DNA from: an uncultured Eubacteriales bacterium
GTDB lineage: Bacteria; Bacillota; Clostridia; Lachnospirales; Anaerotignaceae
DNA: 6,458 nt
Direction of reading: 5' to 3'
NCBI GenBank assembly: GCA_934256695.1
Contig: CAKQPE010000113.1
Coordinates: 1-6,458, forward strand
Both the position numbers and the translations under genes were made by a program. Shown here piece after piece: positions 1 through 5,713 of this stretch. Within the stretch, counting starts at the first letter, position 1. The number at the start of each line of letters is the position of its first letter. Under the pieces are notes generated by a model that was given only the letters and a program-made list of their open reading frames with translations, was not told the DNA's origin and made no database searches.

Positions 1-1207
1 AAAGGAATTTTTCAATCTTTCTTGCTCTGTAAACAGTGTTCTTATCCTCGTCAGAAAGCTCCTCCATACCGAGAATTGCTATAATATCCTGCAATTCTTT
101 GTATTTCTGCAATATCTCCTGTACCTTTCTTGCTACGGTATAGTGTTCCTCGCCTACTATATCGGCTTCAAGTATACGTGATGTGGACTCCAAAGGGTCA
201 ACAGCAGGATAAATACCTTTTTCAACTATTTTTCTTGAAAGAACAGTTGTTGCGTCAAGGTGTTCAAATGTTGTTGCCGGAGCCGGGTCTGTAAGGTCAT
301 CGGCAGGTACATAAACAGCCTGTACAGATGTTATTGAACCGTCCTTTGTTGAAGTTATTCTTTCCTGAAGTTCACCCATCTCGTTGGCAAGTGTAGGCTG
401 ATAGCCTACAGCGGAAGGCATACGTCCCAAAAGTGCTGAAACCTCGGAACCTGCCTGTGTAAATCTGAATATATTGTCTATAAACAAAAGAACGTCCTGT
501 TTCATTTCGTCTCTGAAATATTCCGCCATTGTAAGACCTGTCTGTGCGACCCTCATTCTGGCACCGGGTGCTTCGTTCATCTGACCGAATACAAGAGCTG
601 TTTTTTCAAGTACGCCTGAGGCCTTCATTTCGTTCCAAAGGTCACTGCCCTCTCTTGATCTTTCGCCTACACCTGTGAATATGGAATATCCGCCGTGTTC
701 GTTTGCTATATTGTTTATAAGCTCCTGAATAAGAACTGTTTTACCTACACCCGCACCGCCGAAAAGACCTATCTTTCCGCCTTTTGCATATGGTGCAAGA
801 AGGTCAATTACCTTTATACCGGTTTCAAGAATCTCCTCTGCCGGTTTCTGGTTTTCAAAAAGAGGCGGTTCTCTGTGTATGCACCACTTTGGGGCATCTT
901 CCGGCTGCGGCTGTTCATCTATAGCCTTACCGAGAACATTAAAAAGTCTGCCCAGTGTTTTTTCGCCTACGGGAACTTTAATTCCTTCGCCTGTGCATTT
1001 TACCTCCATGTCACGGTAAAGACCTTCGCTTGGAGAAAGCATTACACATCTTACAATTTTATTGCCTATATGCTGTGCAGCCTCCATTATTCTCTTTTCA
1101 CCGTCTGCCTCAACCTCAAGAGCATCTTTTATTGCCGGAAGCTCTTCGCCTGAAAATATAACATCAACAACAGGCCCCATGACCCTTAAAATTTTTCCGT
1201 TTTCCAT
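1..1207 (-). CDS. atpD: F1Fo ATP synthase subunit beta (3' end of gene cut by window edge)
   Basis: Catalytic beta subunit of the F1 head; it makes or hydrolyses ATP at the alpha/beta interface on the cytoplasmic face of the membrane. My translation from ATG at 1207 gives 402 residues with no stop before the edge; beta subunits are usually about 460-470 residues, so roughly 60 C-terminal residues lie outside. Visible motifs: Walker A GGAGVGKT at 150-157 (catalytic Lys156), the GERSREG loop with the catalytic base Glu182, Walker B ending in Asp244, adenine-contacting Tyr333, the alpha/beta signature PAVDPLESTS at 334-343, and the DELSEED-loop equivalent EELSDED at 382-388. The start is fixed by a strong ribosome binding site eight bases upstream and the usual N-terminus (MENGKILRVMGPVVDV). 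It follows atpG after a 22-base gap. Nothing suggests damage. Confidence 0.98.
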   Translation of the reverse strand, partial: MENGKILRVMGPVVDVIFSGEELPAIKDALEVEADGEKRIMEAAQHIGNKIVRCVMLSPSEGLYRDMEVKCTGEGIKVPVGEKTLGRLFNVLGKAIDEQPQPEDAPKWCIHREPPLFENQKPAEEILETGIKVIDLLAPYAKGGKIGLFGGAGVGKTVLIQELINNIANEHGGYSIFTGVGERSREGSDLWNEMKASGVLEKTALVFGQMNEAPGARMRVAQTGLTMAEYFRDEMKQDVLLFIDNIFRFTQAGSEVSALLGRMPSAVGYQPTLANEMGELQERITSTKDGSITSVQAVYVPADDLTDPAPATTFEHLDATTVLSRKIVEKGIYPAVDPLESTSRILEADIVGEEHYTVARKVQEILQKYKELQDIIAILGMEELSDEDKNTVYRARKIEKFL

Positions 1208-1215
1208 TTAAAAAG

Positions 1216-1222
1216 CCTCCTT
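1216..1222 (-). promoter_or_regulatory. Ribosome binding site of atpD
   Basis: On the minus strand this reads AAGGAGG, a full match to the anti-Shine-Dalgarno core, with an eight-base spacer to the ATG at 1207. It is the strongest ribosome binding site among the F1 genes here and fixes the atpD start. It lies in the 22-base gap between the atpG stop and atpD. Confidence 0.9.
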
Positions 1223-1229
1223 AGCTTTT

Positions 1230-2111
1230 TTATTTATTCTGTGCCTTTGCACCTGCGGCAACCTCTGTTATCATCTGTGTAATAGCTGCCTGACGGGCAC
1301 GGTTATATTCCGTATTAAGTGATGAAAGCATATCCCTTGCACTCTCCGATGCAGACTTCATAGCCGTCATTCTTGCATTATGTTCACAGGAATATGCCTC
1401 AACAAGCATTCCGTATATAAATCCCACAAGATATTCCGGAATTATGGCATGCATAACTTCTTCCGCCGAAGGTTTAAAGGAAATATTTTCGTGTATTTTA
1501 TTTTCTTCTTCGGAATATTTAAAATTTTCCTTTTCCTGTGGAAGAACCTTTGTCATTTCCGTATATTCTGCCGAATGAGCCCCCATACGAGTATATATAA
1601 CATTTATTTCGTCAACAGTCCCGTCAAGATACACACTCAAAAGTTCCTCTGTCATGCTTCTTGCCCTGCTCAGCGTCGGGTTCTGCACTGTGTAATGGAA
1701 CTGTTTTTCTATTGGCATCTTATGTGACTCAAAATAGTGTCTGCCTGTTTCGCCAAGAACAAACAGTTTTGCATTTGGATGTATTTTTAACTGCTGTTGT
1801 GTCATTTTAAGTATATTGTGGTTATACTCTCCTGCCAAACCTTTGTCTGCCGTAACAACAACATACGCAACCTTCAGCTTATCGTCGGGAATATCTTTAT
1901 TTGACTTAAAATATATGTCGTTAATATCAGGCACATCTTTAAGTATTCGTTTCATCTCTCTTTGGAGAGTATAAAAATACGGTTCCGTATCGGCAAGCAT
2001 TTTTCTTGATTTTTTAAGCTTTGATGATGCTATCAGATACATGGCATTTGTAATTTTCAGAGTATCCTGAATACTTTTTATACGGTTTTTAATTTCTCTT
2101 TCATTTGCCAT
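1230..2111 (-). CDS. atpG: F1Fo ATP synthase subunit gamma
   Basis: Gamma is the central shaft of F1. Its N- and C-terminal helices form a coiled coil that turns inside the alpha3beta3 ring and couples c-ring rotation to catalysis. The 293-residue product has the family's usual length. The N-terminal helix shows the typical pattern of conserved basic and hydrophobic positions (REIKNRIKSIQDTLKIT, with AMYLIASSKLKK after it). DKGLAGEYN at 89-97 corresponds to the family's D-x-GL-x-G-x-YN strand. The C-terminus carries the gamma signature around ITEVAAGAKA at 281-290. The ATG at 2111 is preceded by AGGTG (2117-2121) with a short five-base spacer. The gene lies 16 bases after the atpA stop, so it is probably translated from the same message with some coupling. 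Nothing is odd apart from the short spacer. Confidence 0.97.
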   Translation of the reverse strand: MANEREIKNRIKSIQDTLKITNAMYLIASSKLKKSRKMLADTEPYFYTLQREMKRILKDVPDINDIYFKSNKDIPDDKLKVAYVVVTADKGLAGEYNHNILKMTQQQLKIHPNAKLFVLGETGRHYFESHKMPIEKQFHYTVQNPTLSRARSMTEELLSVYLDGTVDEINVIYTRMGAHSAEYTEMTKVLPQEKENFKYSEEENKIHENISFKPSAEEVMHAIIPEYLVGFIYGMLVEAYSCEHNARMTAMKSASESARDMLSSLNTEYNRARQAAITQMITEVAAGAKAQNK

Positions 2112-2127
2112 ACAAACACCTGCTTAT

Positions 2128-3636
2128 TTATTTTGTTTCGGCATTGAATTTTTCTGCCGCCTGTAAAATCTTCTGCTTTGTTTCGTCACTTAAAATTTTA
2201 TTTTCGTCTATTTCTTCACCTATGGCAGAACAATATTCATCTATATAATTAAGGATATTATCTTGTAACTCCTTAACATCTTTTTCTGCCACTTTATCAA
2301 AAAATCCGTTGTTTGCAAGGAAAAGCGTTATTACCTGTCTGTGCAGTGAAAGTGGGTGGCACAAAGGCTGTTTCAACAACGCCATAAGATTTTTTCCGTG
2401 CTGTAACTGATACTTTGTCTCCTCATCAAGGTCAGAGGCAAACTGTGTAAATATCTCCAAATCCCTGTACTGTGCCAAATCAATTCTTATGCTCTTTGCC
2501 GCTTCCTTCATAGCCTTTGTCTGTGCCGCACCGCCTACTCGTGATACGGAAAGACCTACGTTTACGGCAGGACGCATACCCGAAAAGAAAAGCGAGCTTT
2601 CAAGGAATATCTGTCCGTCTGTAATTGAAATTACGTTTGTAGGTATATATGCCGAAACATCTCCAGCCTGTGTTTCTATTATAGGAAGTGCCGTAATAGA
2701 ACCTCCGCCAAGGGAGTCTTTTAAACGGCATGACCTTTCCAACATTCTTGAATGAAGGTAGAAAACATCGCCAGGATATGCTTCTCGTCCCGGTGAACGG
2801 CCAAGAAGAAGTGATATTGTTCTGTATGCTACGGCGTGCTTTGATAAATCATCATAAACTATAAGTACATCTTTTCCCTGTTTCATGAAATATTCTGCAA
2901 TAGCCGTTCCCGAATATGGTGCTATGTACTGCAAAGGTGCAGGGTCACTTGCCGTTGATGCAAGAACTATTGAATAATCCATTGCTCCGTGTTTTTCCAA
3001 TACTGATACAAGCTTAGCTATACTTGATGCCTTCTGACCTATAGCAACATAAATGCATATAACATCTTTTCCTGCCTGGTTTATTATTGTATCTGTTGCA
3101 ATAGATGTTTTTCCTGTCTGTCTGTCACCTATTATAAGTTCTCTCTGACCTCTGCCTATAGGAAACATTGAGTCGATTGAAAGTATGCCCGTCTCCATAG
3201 GAGTATCAACCGGCTGTCTTGCAGCTATTGACGGTGCTTCGTTTTCTATATACATATATTCATCAGAAGGTATACTGCCTTTTCCGTCTATCGGCTCTCC
3301 GAGAGCATTTATTACTCTGCCGAGATTTTTTTCACTTACGGGAACAGCTGCCTTTTTGCCTGTACGCATTACTTTTGTACCTTCTTTAATTCCCGTATCT
3401 CTGCCAAAAAGTATACAGCCTATTTCGTTTTCTTTTATGTTTTGAACAAGACCTTTTATACCGTTTTCAAAAACAACTATTTCTCCGTAAACGGCATGGT
3501 CTATACCGTAAACAGTAGCTATTCCGTCACCTACGGTAATAACACGCCCTGTCTCACTGTCCTTGCTTTCTGCATCAAAATTTTCTATTTCACTTTTTAT
3601 AATTGATATTATATCGTTGGCATTAACATTTCCCAA
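2128..3636 (-). CDS. atpA: F1Fo ATP synthase subunit alpha, predicted TTG start
   Basis: Alpha alternates with beta in the F1 hexamer; it carries the non-catalytic nucleotide sites and donates the arginine finger to the catalytic sites. The 502-residue product matches the family's length. Walker A GDRQTGKT is at 170-177. The alpha/beta signature PAVNVGLSVS is at 356-365, followed directly by the arginine finger Arg366. The N-terminal beta-barrel (about 25-95), nucleotide-binding domain (about 95-370) and C-terminal helical domain are continuous. The start must lie between an in-frame stop at 3652-3654 and the conserved N-terminal helix (ANDIISIIKSEIENF). The only standard start codon there is TTG at 3636; the first internal Met is residue 90. 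The start overlaps the end of atpH by 14 bases, suggesting translational coupling. Confidence 0.97.
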   Translation of the reverse strand: MGNVNANDIISIIKSEIENFDAESKDSETGRVITVGDGIATVYGIDHAVYGEIVVFENGIKGLVQNIKENEIGCILFGRDTGIKEGTKVMRTGKKAAVPVSEKNLGRVINALGEPIDGKGSIPSDEYMYIENEAPSIAARQPVDTPMETGILSIDSMFPIGRGQRELIIGDRQTGKTSIATDTIINQAGKDVICIYVAIGQKASSIAKLVSVLEKHGAMDYSIVLASTASDPAPLQYIAPYSGTAIAEYFMKQGKDVLIVYDDLSKHAVAYRTISLLLGRSPGREAYPGDVFYLHSRMLERSCRLKDSLGGGSITALPIIETQAGDVSAYIPTNVISITDGQIFLESSLFFSGMRPAVNVGLSVSRVGGAAQTKAMKEAAKSIRIDLAQYRDLEIFTQFASDLDEETKYQLQHGKNLMALLKQPLCHPLSLHRQVITLFLANNGFFDKVAEKDVKELQDNILNYIDEYCSAIGEEIDENKILSDETKQKILQAAEKFNAETK

Positions 3637-4159
3637 GAAGTCCGCCCCCTGTCAGTTTTTCTCTTAGCTGATTAAGATAACCTTTGTAGCTTCTGTCTGT
3701 AACGGTATTTTTTATATTTATAACATAACCGCCCAAAAGACTTTTATCTGTCCTTTTATCAATTACTATTTTGCCTTTCGGATATTTTTCTTTGAGCATA
3801 TTTTTTATATTCTCAAATTCCTTCTCTGTCGGTTCTTTATAAAATACAGCCTCTGCCTTTATTATGTTATGTTCTTCGTCCCAAATATCGTAGTAAGCCT
3901 TAAATATATCTTCAGCCTGATTTATTATTCCGTTTTTGCAAAGCACCTTGAAAAAATTTTTTAAAATGCCGTCAAATCCTGCTTTATCAAATATTTTGTC
4001 GATAATTTTATATTTTTTTTCGACCGATACAGTAGGGTCTGACAAAACTTTTTTTAAAACAGGGAAAGAAGCATAGAACTTTTCTGCTTCCTGTACTTTT
4101 TCATATCCTACAGAAAGGCTGTATAAAGCTTTGGCATTATTTACTGCTTCCTTCGTCAT
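3623..4159 (-). CDS. atpH: F1Fo ATP synthase subunit delta
   Basis: Delta (OSCP-like) sits on top of F1 and joins it to the b-subunit peripheral stalk. I place the start at ATG 4159, giving 178 residues, essentially the length of E. coli delta. It begins MTKEAVNNAKALYSLSV, the family's usual N-terminal helix, and is preceded by a good ribosome binding site. An in-frame ATG at 4204 would add 15 residues that lie wholly inside atpF and have no such support. The N-terminal part (about 1-105) is a helical bundle; the C-terminal part has the conserved delta pattern around DKSLLGGYVINIKNTVTDRS, where families usually show D-x-S-L-x-GG and later D-x-S-x-x-G. The gene overlaps atpF by 23 bases at its start and atpA by 14 bases at its end. 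Delta is the least conserved F1 subunit, and this copy is correspondingly divergent. Confidence 0.95.
   Translation of the reverse strand: MTKEAVNNAKALYSLSVGYEKVQEAEKFYASFPVLKKVLSDPTVSVEKKYKIIDKIFDKAGFDGILKNFFKVLCKNGIINQAEDIFKAYYDIWDEEHNIIKAEAVFYKEPTEKEFENIKNMLKEKYPKGKIVIDKRTDKSLLGGYVINIKNTVTDRSYKGYLNQLREKLTGGGLLGKC
3645..3650 (-). promoter_or_regulatory. Probable ribosome binding site of atpA, inside atpH
   Basis: The minus strand reads AGGGGG, eight bases upstream of the TTG start of atpA and inside the last codons of atpH. It can pair with the anti-Shine-Dalgarno CCUCC only through a G-U wobble at the centre. Correct spacing supports the TTG call, but it is a non-canonical site, so reinitiation by ribosomes finishing atpH may matter. 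Confidence 0.6.
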
Positions 4160-4589
4160 AAGTATCACCTTTTTCAATGATTTTTTCAGCTGCCATAATG
4201 GCAAGCTCTGCTATATGCTCTTTTGCCTCAAGCTCTGCTTTTTTCTTCATATCTTCAATATCTTTTGCTGCCTGATTTTTAATTTCTTCTGCTTGGACAT
4301 GAGCTTCGTTAATAGCCGTCAGTTTTGTCTTTTCCGCATTTTCTTTTGCTTTTGATACTATTTCATGTGCCTGCTGTGAGGCGGAATTTAGTTTTTCTTC
4401 ATACGATAACTTCATTTCTCTTGCTGTTTTTTTATCATTTTCAGCATCACTGAAACTTTTCTTAATAAGTTCCTCTCTCTTGTTTATTACTCCCATAACA
4501 GGTTTAAAAAGAAATATTCTGAAAATGGCGTACAGCACCAATATGTTTACTATAGTTATTAAAATTTCCCACGGACTTATACTAAGCAT
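4137..4589 (-). CDS. atpF: F1Fo ATP synthase subunit b
   Basis: Subunit b is the membrane-anchored peripheral stalk that holds the alpha3beta3 head still against the rotor. The 150-residue protein has one N-terminal membrane segment (about 6-28), then the hinge with the family's conserved Pro30 and Arg38 in LFKPVMGVINKREELI. A long charged, Ala/Lys/Glu-rich helix (about 40-140) follows, as expected for the right-handed coiled-coil dimer. Only one b gene is present, so the stalk is probably a homodimer, as in most heterotrophs. It begins 42 bases after atpE. Its ribosome binding site is weak: AAGAGAGG at 4603-4610, about 13 bases from the ATG. This could keep b synthesis below that of c. The end overlaps atpH by 23 bases. 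Confidence 0.96.
   Translation of the reverse strand: MLSISPWEILITIVNILVLYAIFRIFLFKPVMGVINKREELIKKSFSDAENDKKTAREMKLSYEEKLNSASQQAHEIVSKAKENAEKTKLTAINEAHVQAEEIKNQAAKDIEDMKKKAELEAKEHIAELAIMAAEKIIEKGDTYDEGSSK
4164..4172 (-). promoter_or_regulatory. Ribosome binding site that decides the atpH start
   Basis: On the minus strand this reads AAAGGTGAT, matching the 3' part of the extended anti-Shine-Dalgarno complement, four bases before the ATG at 4159 (the AGG core is further away). It lies within the atpF coding sequence. Its position favours the 178-residue delta over a longer reading from 4204. Confidence 0.7.
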
Positions 4590-4631
4590 AATTTAATGCC
4601 CGCCTCTCTTTCTGTCTTAAACTTAATATCC

Positions 4632-4862
4632 TTATTTAAGGAAAAGAATTATAAGCAGAGCAATAACAAAACCGTAAATAGCTGTTGCCTCTGCAAGAGC
4701 ACAGCCCAGAAGAAGGGATTTGCTTATTTTGCTTTCAGCCTCCGGCTGTCTTGCTATGGCATCTACTGCCGATGAAGTTGCCTTTCCTATACCAAGACCT
4801 GCACCTATACCTGTAAGAACCGCAATGCCTGCACCTATTGCTACTAATATTGTTGATGACAT
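4632..4862 (-). CDS. atpE: F1Fo ATP synthase subunit c (proteolipid, rotor ring)
   Basis: Subunit c is a hairpin of two membrane helices; multiple copies form the rotor ring that carries the coupling ion past subunit a. I choose ATG 4862 (76 residues) because it has a strong ribosome binding site eight bases upstream and a normal c-subunit N-terminus. A longer reading from 4901 would add 13 charged residues overlapping the atpB end. Helix 1 (about 3-28) has the Gly-rich packing motif GIGAGLGIG; the polar loop is ARQPEAE (37-43); helix 2 (about 48-75) carries the ion-binding carboxylate Glu58 in ALAEATAIYG. Compared with the Ilyobacter sodium-type c subunit, the Gln ligand in helix 1 is Ile and the Ser after the key Glu is Ala, so proton coupling is predicted. 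It follows atpB after 31 bases. Confidence 0.96.
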   Translation of the reverse strand: MSSTILVAIGAGIAVLTGIGAGLGIGKATSSAVDAIARQPEAESKISKSLLLGCALAEATAIYGFVIALLIILFLK

Positions 4863-4870
4863 AATAAACA

Positions 4871-4877
4871 CTCCTTT
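4871..4877 (-). promoter_or_regulatory. Ribosome binding site of atpE
   Basis: The minus strand reads AAAGGAG with an eight-base spacer to the ATG at 4862. This near-ideal site fits the need to make many more c subunits than a or b subunits from one message, and it rules against the longer start at 4901. Confidence 0.85.
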
Positions 4878-4893
4878 ATAATTTCTTATTTTT

Positions 4894-5580
4894 TTATTCA
4901 ACAGCTTCTTTTATAAATAAAGCCGTAAGGAAAACAAATACATATGCCTGAATTAATCCATCAAAAAAGTCAAAATACAGACTAAATACCGATGGAAGGA
5001 AAAACGGACAAACCAGCTTCAAAAGTTCCATTATTACAAACGAACCGAGAATATTTCCGAAAAGACGCATACACAGTGAAAGCGGTCTTATAAATACTTC
5101 CAATATATTAATAGGAAGCACTACAGGAACAGGTTCGGCAAAACTTTTAAGCCATTTTTTCATTCCCTTTTGTCTTAATCCGGCAAATTCAATAAGGATA
5201 ATACTCATAACCGATAAAGCCGCCGTAACATTTATATCTTTTGTTGGCGGTTTAAACCCAAATACACCTATTAGGTTTGCTATCGCTATATAAACCGCAA
5301 CAGCCATTAAATAAGGTATATATCTGTAACAGTCTTCACTCATGACTCCTTTAAAAAAATTGTAAAGACCGCTTACGGCACTTTCCAAAACTATTTGACC
5401 TCTGCCGGGATTTTCAACCTTTAAACTCCTTGTTACACATATGCATAATAGGAAAACAAACGCCATTATAATCCATGTAACAAGAACCGACTCATAAATA
5501 GGTATTCCGCCAAAAATCGGAACCGTAAATACTGTTTCACAGTTTAACTCCGACATAAGGCTTTGTGCCAATTCTTCCAT
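4894..5580 (-). CDS. atpB: F1Fo ATP synthase subunit a (proton half-channels)
   Basis: Subunit a is the membrane stator next to the c-ring; it forms the two half-channels through which protons reach and leave the ring. The 228-residue protein has several hydrophobic segments (roughly 29-50, 88-108, 116-135, 155-190 and 197-225). The essential channel arginine is Arg172 in SLCMRLFGNILGS, matching E. coli Arg210, and Gln211 in LIQAYVFVFLTA matches E. coli Gln252. At the positions of E. coli Glu219 and His245 I align Phe181 and Asp204, so the half-channel polar network differs from E. coli. The ATG at 5580 is preceded by GGAAGTGA (5588-5595), seven bases away, one mismatch from the extended consensus. 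It is the first operon gene; no atpI precedes it. Confidence 0.96.
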   Translation of the reverse strand: MEELAQSLMSELNCETVFTVPIFGGIPIYESVLVTWIIMAFVFLLCICVTRSLKVENPGRGQIVLESAVSGLYNFFKGVMSEDCYRYIPYLMAVAVYIAIANLIGVFGFKPPTKDINVTAALSVMSIILIEFAGLRQKGMKKWLKSFAEPVPVVLPINILEVFIRPLSLCMRLFGNILGSFVIMELLKLVCPFFLPSVFSLYFDFFDGLIQAYVFVFLTALFIKEAVE

Positions 5581-5612
5581 ATTAAGCTCACTTCCCTGTT
5601 TTTTGACATTCC

Positions 5613-5641
5613 TTGTTTTTTCTGAACAAATGTATTATACT
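5613..5641 (+). promoter_or_regulatory. Candidate promoter for the lysR-like gene (weak)
   Basis: TTGTTT (5613-5618, three of six -35 bases) and TATACT (5636-5641, five of six -10 bases) are 17 bases apart, giving a predicted start near 5648 and a 66-base leader. It would overlap the atp promoter face to face. An alternative is CTGACA (5645-5650) with TATATT (5666-5671), but its 15-base spacer is short. Regulator promoters are often poor, so the choice is uncertain. Confidence 0.3.
5632..5640. repeat. 9-base palindrome over the atp -10 box
   Basis: GTAT-T-ATAC is a perfect inverted repeat around base 5636 and contains the TATAAT of the atp promoter on the minus strand. Because of the symmetry, the plus strand also carries -10-like hexamers (TATTAT at 5633, TATACT at 5636). 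It may be a by-product of two opposing -10 elements or a small operator half; the sequence cannot distinguish these. Confidence 0.4.
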
Positions 5642-5662
5642 TATCTGACAAAAAGATGTAAA
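5634..5662 (-). promoter_or_regulatory. Predicted sigma-A promoter of the atp operon
   Basis: On the minus strand, TTTACA (5662-5657, five of six bases of the -35 consensus) is separated by exactly 17 bases from a perfect TATAAT (5639-5634). Transcription would start near 5627, leaving a leader of about 47 bases before atpB. This is the best housekeeping promoter in the region and suits a highly expressed operon. There is no TG extension. The start site is inferred from spacing only. Confidence 0.8.
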
Positions 5663-5690
5663 AAGTATATTTTGTATCGCTGTCATATAA
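5641..5690. repeat. Inverted repeat TTAT(C/A)TGACA flanking the atp -35 box
   Basis: TTATCTGACA at 5641-5650 recurs on the other strand as TTATATGACA at 5690-5681: nine of ten bases match, with arm centres 40 bases (about four helical turns) apart. The first arm lies in the spacer between the atp -10 and -35 boxes; the second lies about 19 bases upstream of the -35. A looser copy (TTTTTTGACA) is at 5599-5608. A paired operator is plausible but unproven. Confidence 0.4.
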
Positions 5691-5699
5691 ATTTTATAT
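5685..5699. promoter_or_regulatory. 15-base palindrome, candidate LysR-family operator
   Basis: ATATAAA-T-TTTATAT is a perfect palindrome around base 5692 and contains T-N11-A (5686 to 5698), the usual core of LysR-family boxes. It is centred 65 bases upstream of the predicted atp start, the place where LysR-type proteins commonly have their recognition site at a divergent target. It also ends next to the ribosome binding site of the lysR-like gene, so binding could repress its own gene. All-A/T palindromes can arise by chance in such DNA. Confidence 0.45.
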
Positions 5700-5705
5700 A
5701 GAGGA
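5700..5705 (+). promoter_or_regulatory. Ribosome binding site of the lysR-like gene
   Basis: AGAGGA lies eight bases before the ATG at 5714 and supports that start. It directly adjoins the 15-base palindrome. Confidence 0.55.
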
Positions 5706-5713
5706 TTAATAAA

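Noticed and set aside
695..1153. Open reading frame of 152 codons on the plus strand
   Set aside because: It lies entirely antisense to the conserved nucleotide-binding region of atpD and its translation is low-complexity and Phe/Tyr/Cys-rich, as expected of a shadow frame.
1380..1727. Plus-strand open frame opposite atpG (and similar ones at 2489-2755, 3185-3445 and 4131-4355)
   Set aside because: All lie opposite conserved atp coding sequence and have no ribosome binding site or family resemblance that I can see.
4160..4204. Longer atpH start at 4204
   Set aside because: It would overlap atpF by 68 bases and add 15 residues absent from normal delta subunits, while ATG 4159 has its own ribosome binding site.
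4863..4901. Longer atpE start at 4901
   Set aside because: The extra 13 residues are charged, overlap the atpB end, and put the strong ribosome binding site inside the gene; ATG 4862 gives a standard c subunit.
5603..5608. Perfect TTGACA on the plus strand as the lysR -35 box
   Set aside because: The nearest -10-like hexamer (TATTAT at 5633) is 24 bases away, too far for a sigma-A promoter, so the match alone is not enough.
5613..5629. Hairpin in the atp leader (TTGTT/AACAA) as a terminator or riboswitch
   Set aside because: The stem is only five A/T-rich pairs with a seven-base loop, spans the predicted transcription start, and the 47-base leader is too short for a known riboswitch class.
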